Below are positions 1 to 6,312 of a stretch of 8,400 bases of DNA, piece by piece. The DNA is taken from positions 1 to 8,400 of the forward strand of contig CAITEL010000363.1 in the NCBI GenBank assembly GCA_903891375.1, written 5' to 3'. How positions within the stretch are numbered: position 1 is the first letter of the stretch; each line of letters starts with the position of its first letter. Position numbers and translations under genes: made by a program. This DNA is from an uncultured Neisseriaceae bacterium (GTDB lineage Bacteria > Pseudomonadota > Gammaproteobacteria > Burkholderiales > UBA11063). The notes under the pieces are model-generated. The model saw only the letters and a program-made list of their open reading frames with translations, was not told the DNA's origin and ran no database searches.

Positions 1-93
1 AAAAATTAACTATATCAGGAAGAACTATATCAACTTCACAAAAATAAATACACCATTCGATCTGATGTCATTTACGCTTATGCAATTACTAGG
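1..93. other. Left-edge 93 bp downstream of the glycosyltransferase gene; possible tail of a convergent gene
   Basis: This stretch follows the stop codon of the minus-strand glycosyltransferase. On the plus strand one frame reads KLTISGRTISTSQK and stops with TAA at 45-47. That would fit the C-terminal end of a convergent gene entering from the left, but 14 residues are too few to identify or confirm a gene. A second plus-strand frame stays open from position 2 past 93 but runs antisense into the glycosyltransferase. The segment contains a 10-bp direct repeat, listed separately. I see no hairpin with a T-tract that could serve as a terminator for either strand. Confidence 0.3.
8..32. repeat. 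10-bp direct repeat AACTATATCA, period 15
   Basis: AACTATATCA occurs at 8-17 and again at 23-32, separated by GGAAG. In one plus-strand frame the two copies give a repeated Thr-Ile-Ser, which could simply be part of a coding tail. The repeat is short and AT-rich, so chance is a real possibility. Confidence 0.5.
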
Positions 94-1833
94 TTATGAG
101 TTAATCTTAATTAACAAGATAGCTTTGGTATCATTGATTCTTTTTTGTGTATTAAACAAAGTAGGAATAAATTTATCTTGTTTAATAAACATAAATGTTT
201 CTAATACATTAAATTGTGCAGATTCTAGTGAAGTGTTTTGTAATTCAATTAAAATATTCTTCCAGTCACCTTCACTTATTAATAAATAAAATGGCTTGTT
301 TTCTTTTAATAAATCGTTATATGAGTGGATTCTTTTATACATAGTATGGTTAAAAAGTTCCATACTCAAAGAATTTACATTGTAGTCAATCAGGGGTAAT
401 GGTGTGATTTGTTTTTCATATTGTGAAACTTGATAACCAACATCATATTTTGAGTAAAGCTTCGCATTTACTCCCATTAAAAATACAAATACTAGATTAA
501 TTGACAGTACAGGAAATATAATAGCTTTAGTTAATGGATAATTTTGTGTAAGCATCACAAATATGATAATGGTTATACCACAAAGTAGTGCAACTACAAT
601 AAATAATTTACCATTTAACATTATTAGAGATAAAACAAGAACTGAAGCACACAAAAGATAAGCTAAAGCTGGTTGAAGATAAAATAATGGATGATTAGTT
701 AACCGTGTCGCTTTATTAAATACCCAATCAGCACATAAAATTGCTACAAATGGAGTCAATATATTAGTGTAATGATCTAACTGAAACTTCGTTAAACTAA
801 ACATAATAAATGTAGGTAAAAAAGAACCCAATATATAAACATAATTAAGGCGAAGCTGTTTATTTTGAAGATTTTCTGGTACTTCTGTTGATACTCTAAT
901 TGATTTTAACATATTCCAACTAGCATATGGTAATATTAAAGTCCACGGTAAAAATGCCCATAAAAATGTATGCACATAATAAAAATAATGAGAATACGAA
1001 GCATGCACACCATTAGTAATTGGCCCTGTATTAAAAAACCGCCCAAACTGACTACCCCAAAAAAACCATTTTATCCCTGAAACGCCAGTTTTATCATACA
1101 CAATTTTTTCAGGATGTAAGTCAAATTGAACATATAATGCGAGGAGTTCGGGTAAAATAAAAATAAAAGATAGCAGTAATGCTAAAAACCATTTTTTACT
1201 GATAAAATTACGAAAACTACGAGTGTATAACCACACACAAATTAAACCACTAAAAATCACCACTAAAACAAATACCCCTTTGGTCATCATGGCAAATGCT
1301 GTAAATAAAGCGCCTATCAGTAAATATTTTTTATTGATGTAGTCAGTTTCATTATACAAATACCAATAATAACATGCTGGCATTATTTCACCCAGCAAAT
1401 ATGCCTCTTGACGAACATCAACACTTGACAATAAAATATGCAAAGCTGACATATAAAACAAACTAGCTAAAAGTCCTATTTCTTTGCTACCAAAAATATG
1501 TTTAGCTAATAAATATGTGTAAAAGGCACCTAGCAAATTAAATATAAAACCAGGTAAAATATAAGAAAAAGCATGTACTCCAAATAATTTATATGAAACT
1601 GCAATTATCCAAAATGGTAAATGAGGTTTATCTAGCCAGTCCTTACCATCAAAAGTTAAATTAACCCAATTACCTGACTCTATTATATGTTTTGCTACTA
1701 CAGCATAAAAATTGGAATCATTACTTCCAAGCACAGGAGAAAACAACCCTACCGCATTTACAATGATGCTTAAAATTATAAAAAATCGAATTTGTTTATT
1801 CGTTAGTGATTTTTCACTAAGAAACTTCATCAT
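94..1833 (-). CDS. ArnT/PMT-like polytopic membrane glycosyltransferase (GT-C fold)
   Basis: The 579-residue protein has about 12 hydrophobic segments, between residues 15 and 456, then a hydrophilic tail of about 120 residues. The first large loop carries an acidic motif, NDSNFYA at 38-44. It is followed by [13 protein letters not shown] at 63-75, matching the DExxYA and (E/D)KPPLxYW pattern of ArnT-like, dolichyl-phosphate-mannose-type enzymes. [14 protein letters not shown] at 348-361 fits the conserved 'K..LPHYLLPLFP' region. By family, such enzymes move a sugar from a polyprenyl-phosphate carrier to a lipid or protein acceptor on the periplasmic side; the actual sugar and acceptor cannot be read from sequence. 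It is last in a three-gene cluster. Its ATG overlaps the rnfB stop as ATGA (1830-1833), which suggests translational coupling, and an AAGG lies 9 nt upstream. A second in-frame ATG follows directly, so the start is uncertain by one codon. It is not necessarily ArnT itself: no lipid A or aminoarabinose genes are nearby. Confidence 0.85.
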   Translation of the reverse strand: MMKFLSEKSLTNKQIRFFIILSIIVNAVGLFSPVLGSNDSNFYAVVAKHIIESGNWVNLTFDGKDWLDKPHLPFWIIAVSYKLFGVHAFSYILPGFIFNLLGAFYTYLLAKHIFGSKEIGLLASLFYMSALHILLSSVDVRQEAYLLGEIMPACYYWYLYNETDYINKKYLLIGALFTAFAMMTKGVFVLVVIFSGLICVWLYTRSFRNFISKKWFLALLLSFIFILPELLALYVQFDLHPEKIVYDKTGVSGIKWFFWGSQFGRFFNTGPITNGVHASYSHYFYYVHTFLWAFLPWTLILPYASWNMLKSIRVSTEVPENLQNKQLRLNYVYILGSFLPTFIMFSLTKFQLDHYTNILTPFVAILCADWVFNKATRLTNHPLFYLQPALAYLLCASVLVLSLIMLNGKLFIVVALLCGITIIIFVMLTQNYPLTKAIIFPVLSINLVFVFLMGVNAKLYSKYDVGYQVSQYEKQITPLPLIDYNVNSLSMELFNHTMYKRIHSYNDLLKENKPFYLLISEGDWKNILIELQNTSLESAQFNVLETFMFIKQDKFIPTLFNTQKRINDTKAILLIKINS

Positions 1834-2453
1834 TTTTGTTGACCTTTTGCTTTAGCCATAATATTAGCTAATAAATCAGATTTTTGTGTATCACCATTAG
1901 TTACAACCGTACGTACTTTATTTAATAAAATTGACTGTTCCTTTAGGCGAGTATCTCGTTCTGATTTATTTAATTTAATTCGTTCTTTACGACTATCAAA
2001 ACGTTTTTTTGCTATGCTAATTCGGTTCAAATCCCAATTACTATCGTGGTCATCTATAACATGGATACAATCAACTGGGCACACTGGAACACACAAATCA
2101 CAACCAGTACATTCAGATTCAATAACCGTATGCATCATTTTGTTACTACCTAAGATCGCATCTACAGGACAAGCCTTAATACACAAAGTACAACCAATAC
2201 ATATGTCTTCATCAATATATACCAATGTTTTCGCTTTTATTTCACCATTTTGTGGGTTTAACGGCAAAATTGGTTTATTAAGAAGTAGTGACAGCTTTTT
2301 TATACCTGCATCACCACCTGGCGGACATTGATTTATTTCGGCTTTGTTTTCCGTAAGTGCAACAGCGTAATCTCTACATGATGGATAACCACAACGTGTA
2401 CATTGTGTTTGCGGTAAAACATCATCTATTTGATTAACTAAATTTGTATCCAA
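1830..2453 (-). CDS. rnfB: RnfB/RsxB-like iron-sulfur electron-transfer protein lacking the membrane anchor
   Basis: The 207-residue protein carries an N-terminal 4Fe-4S motif with C18, C21, C26 and C43 (CTRCGYPSC then NQCPPGG), typical of RnfB and related 'Fe-S' domains. Two ferredoxin-type clusters follow: C85-C88-C91-C95-P and C115-C118-C121-C125-P. From residue 139 the tail is charged and probably helical. Proteobacterial RnfB of the full Rnf/Rsx complex normally begins with a hydrophobic anchor; this one starts directly with '[17 protein letters not shown]', so it should be soluble. That is the stand-alone form I associate with betaproteobacteria. No rnfA, C, D, G or E is present in the window. 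Translation must begin at TTG (2453): an in-frame TGA lies two codons upstream, the next Met is residue 106 inside the ferredoxin domain, and a good AGGAA lies 7 nt upstream. It overlaps the preceding gene by 20 bp and the following glycosyltransferase by 4 bp. Its redox partner is unknown. Confidence 0.93.
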   Translation of the reverse strand: MDTNLVNQIDDVLPQTQCTRCGYPSCRDYAVALTENKAEINQCPPGGDAGIKKLSLLLNKPILPLNPQNGEIKAKTLVYIDEDICIGCTLCIKACPVDAILGSNKMMHTVIESECTGCDLCVPVCPVDCIHVIDDHDSNWDLNRISIAKKRFDSRKERIKLNKSERDTRLKEQSILLNKVRTVVTNGDTQKSDLLANIMAKAKGQQK

Positions 2454-3438
2454 TGTTCATTTCCTGTAATAAATCAGTTAATATATTGATAACTTTTGAA
2501 AAGTTATCAAAGCGAGTCAAGTGCCATAATGAAGTCTCATGAGTTTTTAACGTGTCAACATTTATTACGTTTATTTCTATTGCGTCTATTATACTTTTAA
2601 TTTCAACATTAGGAGTCTGACCTTCTTCACGAATCTTACGTACCGCATTACTTAGTGCAACTTGTATTGCGATTTCTTTACGATGGTTGTCCCCGACAGT
2701 AAAGCTTTCGGATAAATCTACAGGTTGGTATGGGATAGGAAATAAGGTCACTCCATCTGTTTTTGTTTCTTCAACAATAAACTGCATTAATTGCATTGAT
2801 TTTTCTTTATATTTATTAATATCAATTACATCATTTAATAAACATCCATTTTCACCTCGCACGATGCCTAGCAAAAAACGCAAGAACACTCCCTCACCCA
2901 ATACTTCAATTGCATTATTTTGTACTTCAATCGGAAGCCATAATTTAGCATTTTGAGAATTTCTCACCCAATAATATAATTGTGATGGTTTGATTTTAGC
3001 GATAGTCTGTGGTTCTACGAGTCTACCAGAAATGTAGTAGTCTTGTCCACTACTAATTATATTATTTTCAGCAAAAAAATTATTCAACTTTTCAGTGTCA
3101 ACTGTAGTCATTAGTTTTGTGCGGTTTTTACTTCCAGCAACAATAATAACTGGTATTGCAAAAAAACATGCTATTGGACTATTTATTGAATTATCGTCAT
3201 TTAGGTTTATTGCACAATTTAGGCTTTGCCATATAGCTCTTGCTGTTAATTCATTTGGGGATAAGTTGAGCGCTACATTTATCAATGCATCATTTTTGTT
3301 TTTAAGGATATCTCTTATAGTTTGATTCAAAACGTCCTGAGTTAATTTATTATCTATTACTTGTAACGCTTGATTTATTATTATATTTGATTCTGGAAAC
3401 ACTTCCGTGTATTTTCTTGGGTCAATTAATGTTTTCAT
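2434..3438 (-). CDS. Unrecognised 334-residue soluble protein, first gene of the rnfB cluster
   Basis: I do not recognise this family. The protein has no signal peptide and no convincing membrane segment; the only hydrophobic stretch is [12 protein letters not shown] at 91-102, which reads like a buried beta strand. Distinctive segments that may prove conserved are [12 protein letters not shown] (6-17), [16 protein letters not shown] (59-74), [13 protein letters not shown] (131-143), [16 protein letters not shown] (231-246), the helix [16 protein letters not shown] (256-271) and [11 protein letters not shown] (303-313). I see no cysteine cluster, P-loop, Rossmann glycine motif or known catalytic signature. 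Its coding character is supported by length and by the 20-bp overlap with rnfB, which points to co-expression. The start is the ATG at 3438; the nearest AAGG is about 14 nt upstream, so the ribosome binding site is poor, but no better start is evident. A role linked to RnfB or to the glycosyltransferase is inference from position only. Confidence 0.85.
   Translation of the reverse strand: MKTLIDPRKYTEVFPESNIIINQALQVIDNKLTQDVLNQTIRDILKNKNDALINVALNLSPNELTARAIWQSLNCAINLNDDNSINSPIACFFAIPVIIVAGSKNRTKLMTTVDTEKLNNFFAENNIISSGQDYYISGRLVEPQTIAKIKPSQLYYWVRNSQNAKLWLPIEVQNNAIEVLGEGVFLRFLLGIVRGENGCLLNDVIDINKYKEKSMQLMQFIVEETKTDGVTLFPIPYQPVDLSESFTVGDNHRKEIAIQVALSNAVRKIREEGQTPNVEIKSIIDAIEINVINVDTLKTHETSLWHLTRFDNFSKVINILTDLLQEMNIGYKFS
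2461..2465 (-). promoter_or_regulatory. Ribosome binding site that fixes the rnfB TTG start
   Basis: On the minus strand AGGAA (2465 to 2461) sits 7 nt before the TTG at 2453 and lies inside the end of the upstream 334-residue gene. It supports TTG as the true start. The ATG six to seven bases further upstream is out of frame with rnfB and is a codon of the preceding gene. Confidence 0.75.
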
Positions 3439-3690
3439 TCTTATTTTTTTAACCTTAATTTAGTTTACAGCTAGATATTCTACAACAAGTTGACACTCGT
3501 TATTGTTTTTTTTAATACTAAAACTTGAAATGAGTTGATTAAAATTTTGACTCTATATGGATTTCAGGGTTTTTTACCAAATATGATATATTTTAACCCT
3601 AATCAGAATTTATACCTAAAAAACAATAGTTTGAATTAATCAAAAAGGCATGTTAATAACACCTGCACATATAATCCGCAGTAATAAAAA
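3439..3690. other. AT-rich spacer upstream of the 334-residue gene; no gene seen
   Basis: This is the left part of a 351-bp gap between two minus-strand genes and should hold the promoter of the rnfB cluster. On the minus strand I found only weak sigma-70 candidates, such as TAGAAT near 3480 without a fitting -35, so I do not call a promoter. AGGGTT at 3566-3571 and AACCCT at 3595-3600 form a short inverted repeat with a 23-nt AT-rich loop. No open frame looks coding and no RNA gene is evident. Confidence 0.5.
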
Positions 3691-3696
3691 TGTAGC

Positions 3697-3722
3697 ATGC
3701 ATGTATGTAGATATACATGCAT
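3697..3722. repeat. Perfect 10-bp inverted repeat, 6-nt loop
   Basis: ATGCATGTAT (3697-3706) and ATACATGCAT (3713-3722) are exact reverse complements around GTAGAT. The hairpin lies about 70 bp beyond the ssb stop codon in the direction of ssb transcription. No T-run follows, so it is not a classic intrinsic terminator. It could be an operator, a transcript-stabilising hairpin, or part of a tandem terminator with the neighbouring repeat at 3736-3779. Confidence 0.6.
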
Positions 3723-3735
3723 TAATTGACTTGTA

Positions 3736-3779
3736 ATGTTTTTGATGACCTATGTATTAAGAATAAATCATCAAAACAT
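3736..3779 (-). terminator. Terminator-like hairpin just after ssb
   Basis: The arms ATGTTTTTGATGA (3736-3748) and TCATCAAAACAT (3768-3779) pair over 12 bp with one bulged T and a 19-nt loop. The structure begins 11 nt beyond the ssb stop (3790-3792). The stem is AT-rich and no clear U-tract follows on the minus strand, so its efficiency is doubtful; position is the main support for calling it the ssb 3' end. Confidence 0.4.
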
Positions 3780-3789
3780 CTTTAATATC

Positions 3790-4230
3790 TTAGAATGGGG
3801 ATTGATCATCCACATTAAATGTTTCATCATTATAGACGTAGTCTTTTTCGTGTGGTTCAATGTGCTCGGTAGAGTCACCGTCTTGCACATTGCGGTTAGC
3901 TAAAATATGAATTTCATTAGCTACCACTTCCGTTGTAAATCTTGTGTTTTGTTGCTGGTCTACCCACTTTCTGGTTCTTAAACGACCATCAACATACATA
4001 TGGCTACCTTTTTTTGCGTACTTGCCAATTATTTCAGCAAGTTTACCATATACAACTATTCGGTGCCACTCAGTTTGCTCCTTTTTATCCTGAGATACTT
4101 TATCTCGCCATGCTTCTGTTGTAGCTAAGCTAAAACTAGTTACGGCATCACCATTTGTCATATATCTAACTTCTGGGTCTCCCCCTAAGTTTCCAAGTAA
4201 AATCACTTTATTTACGGATCCTCGTGCCAT
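3790..4230 (-). CDS. ssb: Single-stranded DNA-binding protein
   Basis: This is a compact SSB of 146 residues (147 if the preceding ATG at 4233 is used; numbering here is for 147). The OB fold covers roughly residues 5-112, with [33 protein letters not shown] and GRLRTRKW closely matching E. coli SSB. The DNA-stacking tryptophans are kept at W42, W56 and W90. By family it binds single-stranded DNA as a tetramer and recruits replication and repair enzymes through its C-terminal tip. The linker after the OB fold is only about 30 residues, against about 60 in E. coli. The tip is DDQSPF rather than DDDIPF: the terminal Pro-Phe is kept but one acidic residue is lost. The second ATG (4230) is preferred because AAGGGGAG (4243-4236) then sits 5 nt upstream instead of 2. 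The gene stands alone and diverges from purN. Confidence 0.97.
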   Translation of the reverse strand: MARGSVNKVILLGNLGGDPEVRYMTNGDAVTSFSLATTEAWRDKVSQDKKEQTEWHRIVVYGKLAEIIGKYAKKGSHMYVDGRLRTRKWVDQQQNTRFTTEVVANEIHILANRNVQDGDSTEHIEPHEKDYVYNDETFNVDDQSPF

Positions 4231-4235
4231 CATAG

Positions 4236-4243
4236 CTCCCCTT
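4236..4243 (-). promoter_or_regulatory. Strong ribosome binding site of ssb
   Basis: AAGGGGAG on the minus strand lies 2 nt before the ATG at 4233 and 5 nt before the ATG at 4230. The spacing favours the second ATG. It is one of the strongest purine-rich sites in the window, as expected for an abundant protein. Confidence 0.7.
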
Positions 4244-4294
4244 ATAACATATTGTCTAAAACGTTTATTTTTAATAAGAACTTACCTAGATTGT

Positions 4295-4324
4295 AGTATA
4301 TCATACCTACCAAGGCTTACGCAA
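4295..4324 (-). promoter_or_regulatory. Predicted ssb promoter, extended -10 type
   Basis: On the minus strand an extended -10, TGATATACT (4303-4295), follows a weak -35 TTGCGT (4324-4319) with an 18-nt spacer. It predicts a leader of about 55 nt before ssb. The call rests on sequence match only. Confidence 0.5.
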
Positions 4325-4365
4325 ATTTTTTTCGCATTATTTGTCTTGCATATATGAATACTGTG

Positions 4366-4413
4366 ACTTGGTTTTAACAAGTGCAAACATTATCTCCGAC
4401 ATGCGAGCACTTG
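4366..4413. repeat. Interlocking inverted and direct repeats between ssb and purN
   Basis: CAAGTGC (4378-4384) and GCACTTG (4407-4413) form a 7-bp inverted repeat. ACTTG (4366-4370) also pairs with CAAGT (4378-4382), so the middle arm has two possible partners. ACTTGGTT occurs at both 4366 and 4409 as a direct repeat. The cluster lies between the two divergent promoters, where an operator would be expected, but I recognise no known regulator site in it. Confidence 0.45.
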
Positions 4414-4420
4414 GTTAACC

Positions 4421-4439
4421 CCCCATAATAATCATTATC
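4421..4439. promoter_or_regulatory. Fur-box-like sequence upstream of purN
   Basis: The 19 bp ending in ATAATCATTATC agree with the classical Fur consensus GATAATGATAATCATTATC at 14 of 19 positions. The right half is complete and the first four bases (CCCC) do not match. It lies 14 bp before the possible purN -35 region. In AT-rich DNA such a match can arise by chance, and purN is not a usual Fur target. Confidence 0.3.
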
Positions 4440-4452
4440 CTAGAAAAAGCAG

Positions 4453-4484
4453 TTGGCACCTATTTTGTTATTTTATGCTATAAT
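4453..4484 (+). promoter_or_regulatory. Predicted purN promoter, perfect extended -10
   Basis: TGCTATAAT (4476-4484) is a consensus extended -10 element. TTGGCA at 4453-4458 resembles a -35 but the 20-nt spacer is too long, so the promoter may depend mainly on the extended -10. Transcription would start near 4491, giving a leader of about 24 nt. Confidence 0.65.
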
Positions 4485-4514
4485 TTTGCACTTTATGATA
4501 GTGGAAATATATTA

Positions 4515-5162
4515 ATGGGTAATTTTGTCGTTCTTATTTCAAATCGAGGTTCTAATTTAGAGGCTATGTGTAATGCTGGCTTAATTGGATGTATTAGTTG
4601 TGTAATTAGTAATAACCCAAATGCCATGGGGTTGGAATTTGCTAAAACCAGTGGAGTAACAACTAAGATCATTGATAATAAAAATTATATATCACGTGAA
4701 GTATTTGACGAGGAACTTAGTAAAACCATTGATTTATTTTCTCCACAATTAATCGTGTTAGCTGGTTTTATGCGAATTTTAAGTTCTGGATTTGTTAATA
4801 AATATAAAAATAAAATAATTAATATTCACCCGTCACTATTACCTTCTTTTGTCGGAGCTAATGCGCAAAAACAAGCATTTAATACGAGAGTAAAAGTAAC
4901 TGGAGCAACCGCTCACTATGTGACCGATCGACTAGATCATGGTCCAATAATTGCGCAAGGTATAATACCAGTAACACAACATCTCTCACCAGAATCATTA
5001 GCTAGCGAAATTTTAAGATTAGAACACACGATGTACCCGTTTGTGATAAAAAAAATCCTAACTGGCGATGTTGAAATTAATACCGATAACTCTGTAACTA
5101 CTCAAAAGCATGATGGTGATAATATTCAATTGGGTGAATTCTTTAATTATATCTTTTATTAA
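4515..5162 (+). CDS. purN: Phosphoribosylglycinamide formyltransferase (GART, folate-dependent)
   Basis: The 215-residue enzyme transfers a formyl group from 10-formyltetrahydrofolate to glycinamide ribonucleotide in de novo purine synthesis, in the cytosol. The phosphate-binding start VLISNRGSNLEAM (6-18) matches the family. The catalytic trio is intact: N103 and H105 in INIHPSLLPSF, and D141 in TDRLDHGPIIAQ, equivalent to N106, H108 and D144 of E. coli. FMRILSSGF (85-93) corresponds to the 'GYMRILSxxF' stretch. Length is normal for the family (212 in E. coli). The last 30 or so residues are polar and less conserved. The ATG at 4515 has only a weak AGTGGA about 9 nt upstream. The gene is monocistronic, divergent from ssb, and its stop lies 1 bp from the stop of the convergent CHCC gene. 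No purM is next to it, unlike in E. coli. Confidence 0.96.
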   Translation: MGNFVVLISNRGSNLEAMCNAGLIGCISCVISNNPNAMGLEFAKTSGVTTKIIDNKNYISREVFDEELSKTIDLFSPQLIVLAGFMRILSSGFVNKYKNKIINIHPSLLPSFVGANAQKQAFNTRVKVTGATAHYVTDRLDHGPIIAQGIIPVTQHLSPESLASEILRLEHTMYPFVIKKILTGDVEINTDNSVTTQKHDGDNIQLGEFFNYIFY

Positions 5163-5163
5163 A

Positions 5164-5352
5164 CTATGAGTTGTCTTTCAAAACATACATTGTAGAACAA
5201 TAAGGACATATTATCTCATGATTTTGCTCTTTCTCAATTTCTAAAAACACCCTAGGATGAGAGTTCCAACTAACCATATCTGGTTGCGGACAACGTAGGG
5301 GTAAATCCTTTTTAGTTATTTCAATATATTTTTGTGTGTTTTCATGTTGCAT
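5164..5352 (-). CDS. Small CHCC zinc-finger protein (zf-CHCC, NDUFS6-like)
   Basis: This 62-residue protein has four probable zinc ligands in the order Cys-His-Cys-Cys: C21 (LPLRCP), H32 (SHPRVF), C49 and C52 (ICPYC). This is the pattern of the zf-CHCC family, which includes the bacterial relatives of the complex I accessory subunit NDUFS6. 'LPLRCP...WNSHPRVFLEIE' closely resembles the short proteins common in betaproteobacteria. Its molecular role is not established; a role in handling redox or Fe-S enzymes is suggested only by the family and by its place. It is third in the etf operon, 14 bp after etfA, with AAGG 9 nt before its ATG near the etfA stop. The proximity implies co-transcription with etfBA. 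Its 3' end abuts purN with a 1-bp gap and I see no separate terminator. Confidence 0.88.
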   Translation of the reverse strand: MQHENTQKYIEITKKDLPLRCPQPDMVSWNSHPRVFLEIEKEQNHEIICPYCSTMYVLKDNS

Positions 5353-5366
5353 ATGTTTATACCTTT

Positions 5367-6308
5367 TTATTTATGTAGTGCATGCAGTAATTGTGGAATA
5401 ACTTCAAATAAATCAGCCACCATTCCGTAATTTGCATGTTCAAAAATTGGAGCAGTTTGATCGATATTAACTGCAATCACTGTGCGTGAATCTTTCATTC
5501 CTGCAATATGTTGCACCGCTCCTGAGACCCCAAAAGCTAAATATACATTCGGTGCTACAACCTTACCTGTTTGCCCTACTTGACAATCATTATGTACATA
5601 ACCAGCCTCAACTGCGGCACGTGTTGCACCTACACCTGCACTTAAGTGCTTCGCTAATGCTCTAATATGAGAATCAAAGGCATCAGCAGAGCCTAATGAT
5701 CTTCCACCAGTTACCACAACCTTAGCACTAGATAAGTCTACAGCTTTTTCTTCTACTTTATTTGTGACAAATTTTATTTTATCGCTAATTGCATTAGTAT
5801 ACTCAATCGTTGTAATTAATGCACTAGTTTCAGATAACTGTGTGTTTTCCATAAAATTACTCGTTCGGATAGTGAGTAATTTAATATCCTCTACTGATTC
5901 AACTTCAATTAGTACATTTCCAGCATAAATAAATTTCTGATAAATATTAGGTGAAATAATTTTACTTACTTCACTAATTTGTCCTAATTCTAAAATACCC
6001 GCTACTCGAGGAAGTAAATTTTTACCAAAACTATCTGCCGCCACTAAAACATGAGTGTATTTTTTAGTAATTTCTGCAATTTGTTTCGCAATGTTCTCTA
6101 CCAATATGTGCTCTAGTGCTACATTATCTAATTTAAGAACTTGCGTAACCACCTTATATTTTGCAATTTGATTCGCCAAATCATCTAATTGGTACCCGAG
6201 AACTAAAACATCACATTTACCTGATAATTGTGTAACTGCATCAAAAACATGCAATAAATTAGTATTGATAGAGTTTTCTATTTTTGGTGTAATAACTAAT
6301 ATTTTCAT
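5367..6308 (-). CDS. etfA: Electron transfer flavoprotein alpha subunit
   Basis: The 313-residue subunit pairs with EtfB to carry electrons from acyl-CoA and other flavin dehydrogenases towards ETF:quinone oxidoreductase. The N-terminal nucleotide-binding-like domain covers about residues 1-190 and is weakly conserved. The C-terminal FAD domain is clear: VVTGGRSLGS (198-207), GATRAAVEAGY (227-237), NDCQVGQTGKVVAP (240-253), FGVSGAVQHIAGMKDS (259-274) and APIFEHANYGMVADLF (286-301). These are the FAD-binding signatures of the family, including the GQTG loop and the SGAxQH segment. Length is usual for bacterial EtfA. The gene starts 4 bp after etfB, with a strong AAGGTGAT (6324-6317) 8 nt before its ATG. 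No electron-bifurcation partner such as a butyryl-CoA dehydrogenase lies nearby, so a conventional ETF is likelier. ETF-QO is not in the window. Confidence 0.97.
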   Translation of the reverse strand: MKILVITPKIENSINTNLLHVFDAVTQLSGKCDVLVLGYQLDDLANQIAKYKVVTQVLKLDNVALEHILVENIAKQIAEITKKYTHVLVAADSFGKNLLPRVAGILELGQISEVSKIISPNIYQKFIYAGNVLIEVESVEDIKLLTIRTSNFMENTQLSETSALITTIEYTNAISDKIKFVTNKVEEKAVDLSSAKVVVTGGRSLGSADAFDSHIRALAKHLSAGVGATRAAVEAGYVHNDCQVGQTGKVVAPNVYLAFGVSGAVQHIAGMKDSRTVIAVNIDQTAPIFEHANYGMVADLFEVIPQLLHALHK

Positions 6309-6312
6309 TGTC

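Noticed and set aside
2..291. Plus-strand frame open from the left edge into the glycosyltransferase 3' end
   Set aside because: Most of it lies antisense to the well-supported glycosyltransferase C-terminus, its sequence is low complexity (Ile, Leu and Asn rich), and the internal ATG at 65 has no good ribosome binding site.
2014..2331. Plus-strand open frame of about 105 codons inside rnfB
   Set aside because: It is antisense to the three Fe-S cluster motifs of rnfB, which explain the sequence fully. The frame is open as a by-product.
5130..5155. ATTCA/TGAAT hairpin near the purN stop as a terminator
   Set aside because: The stem is only 5 bp and AT-only apart from one pair; it is far too weak to call.
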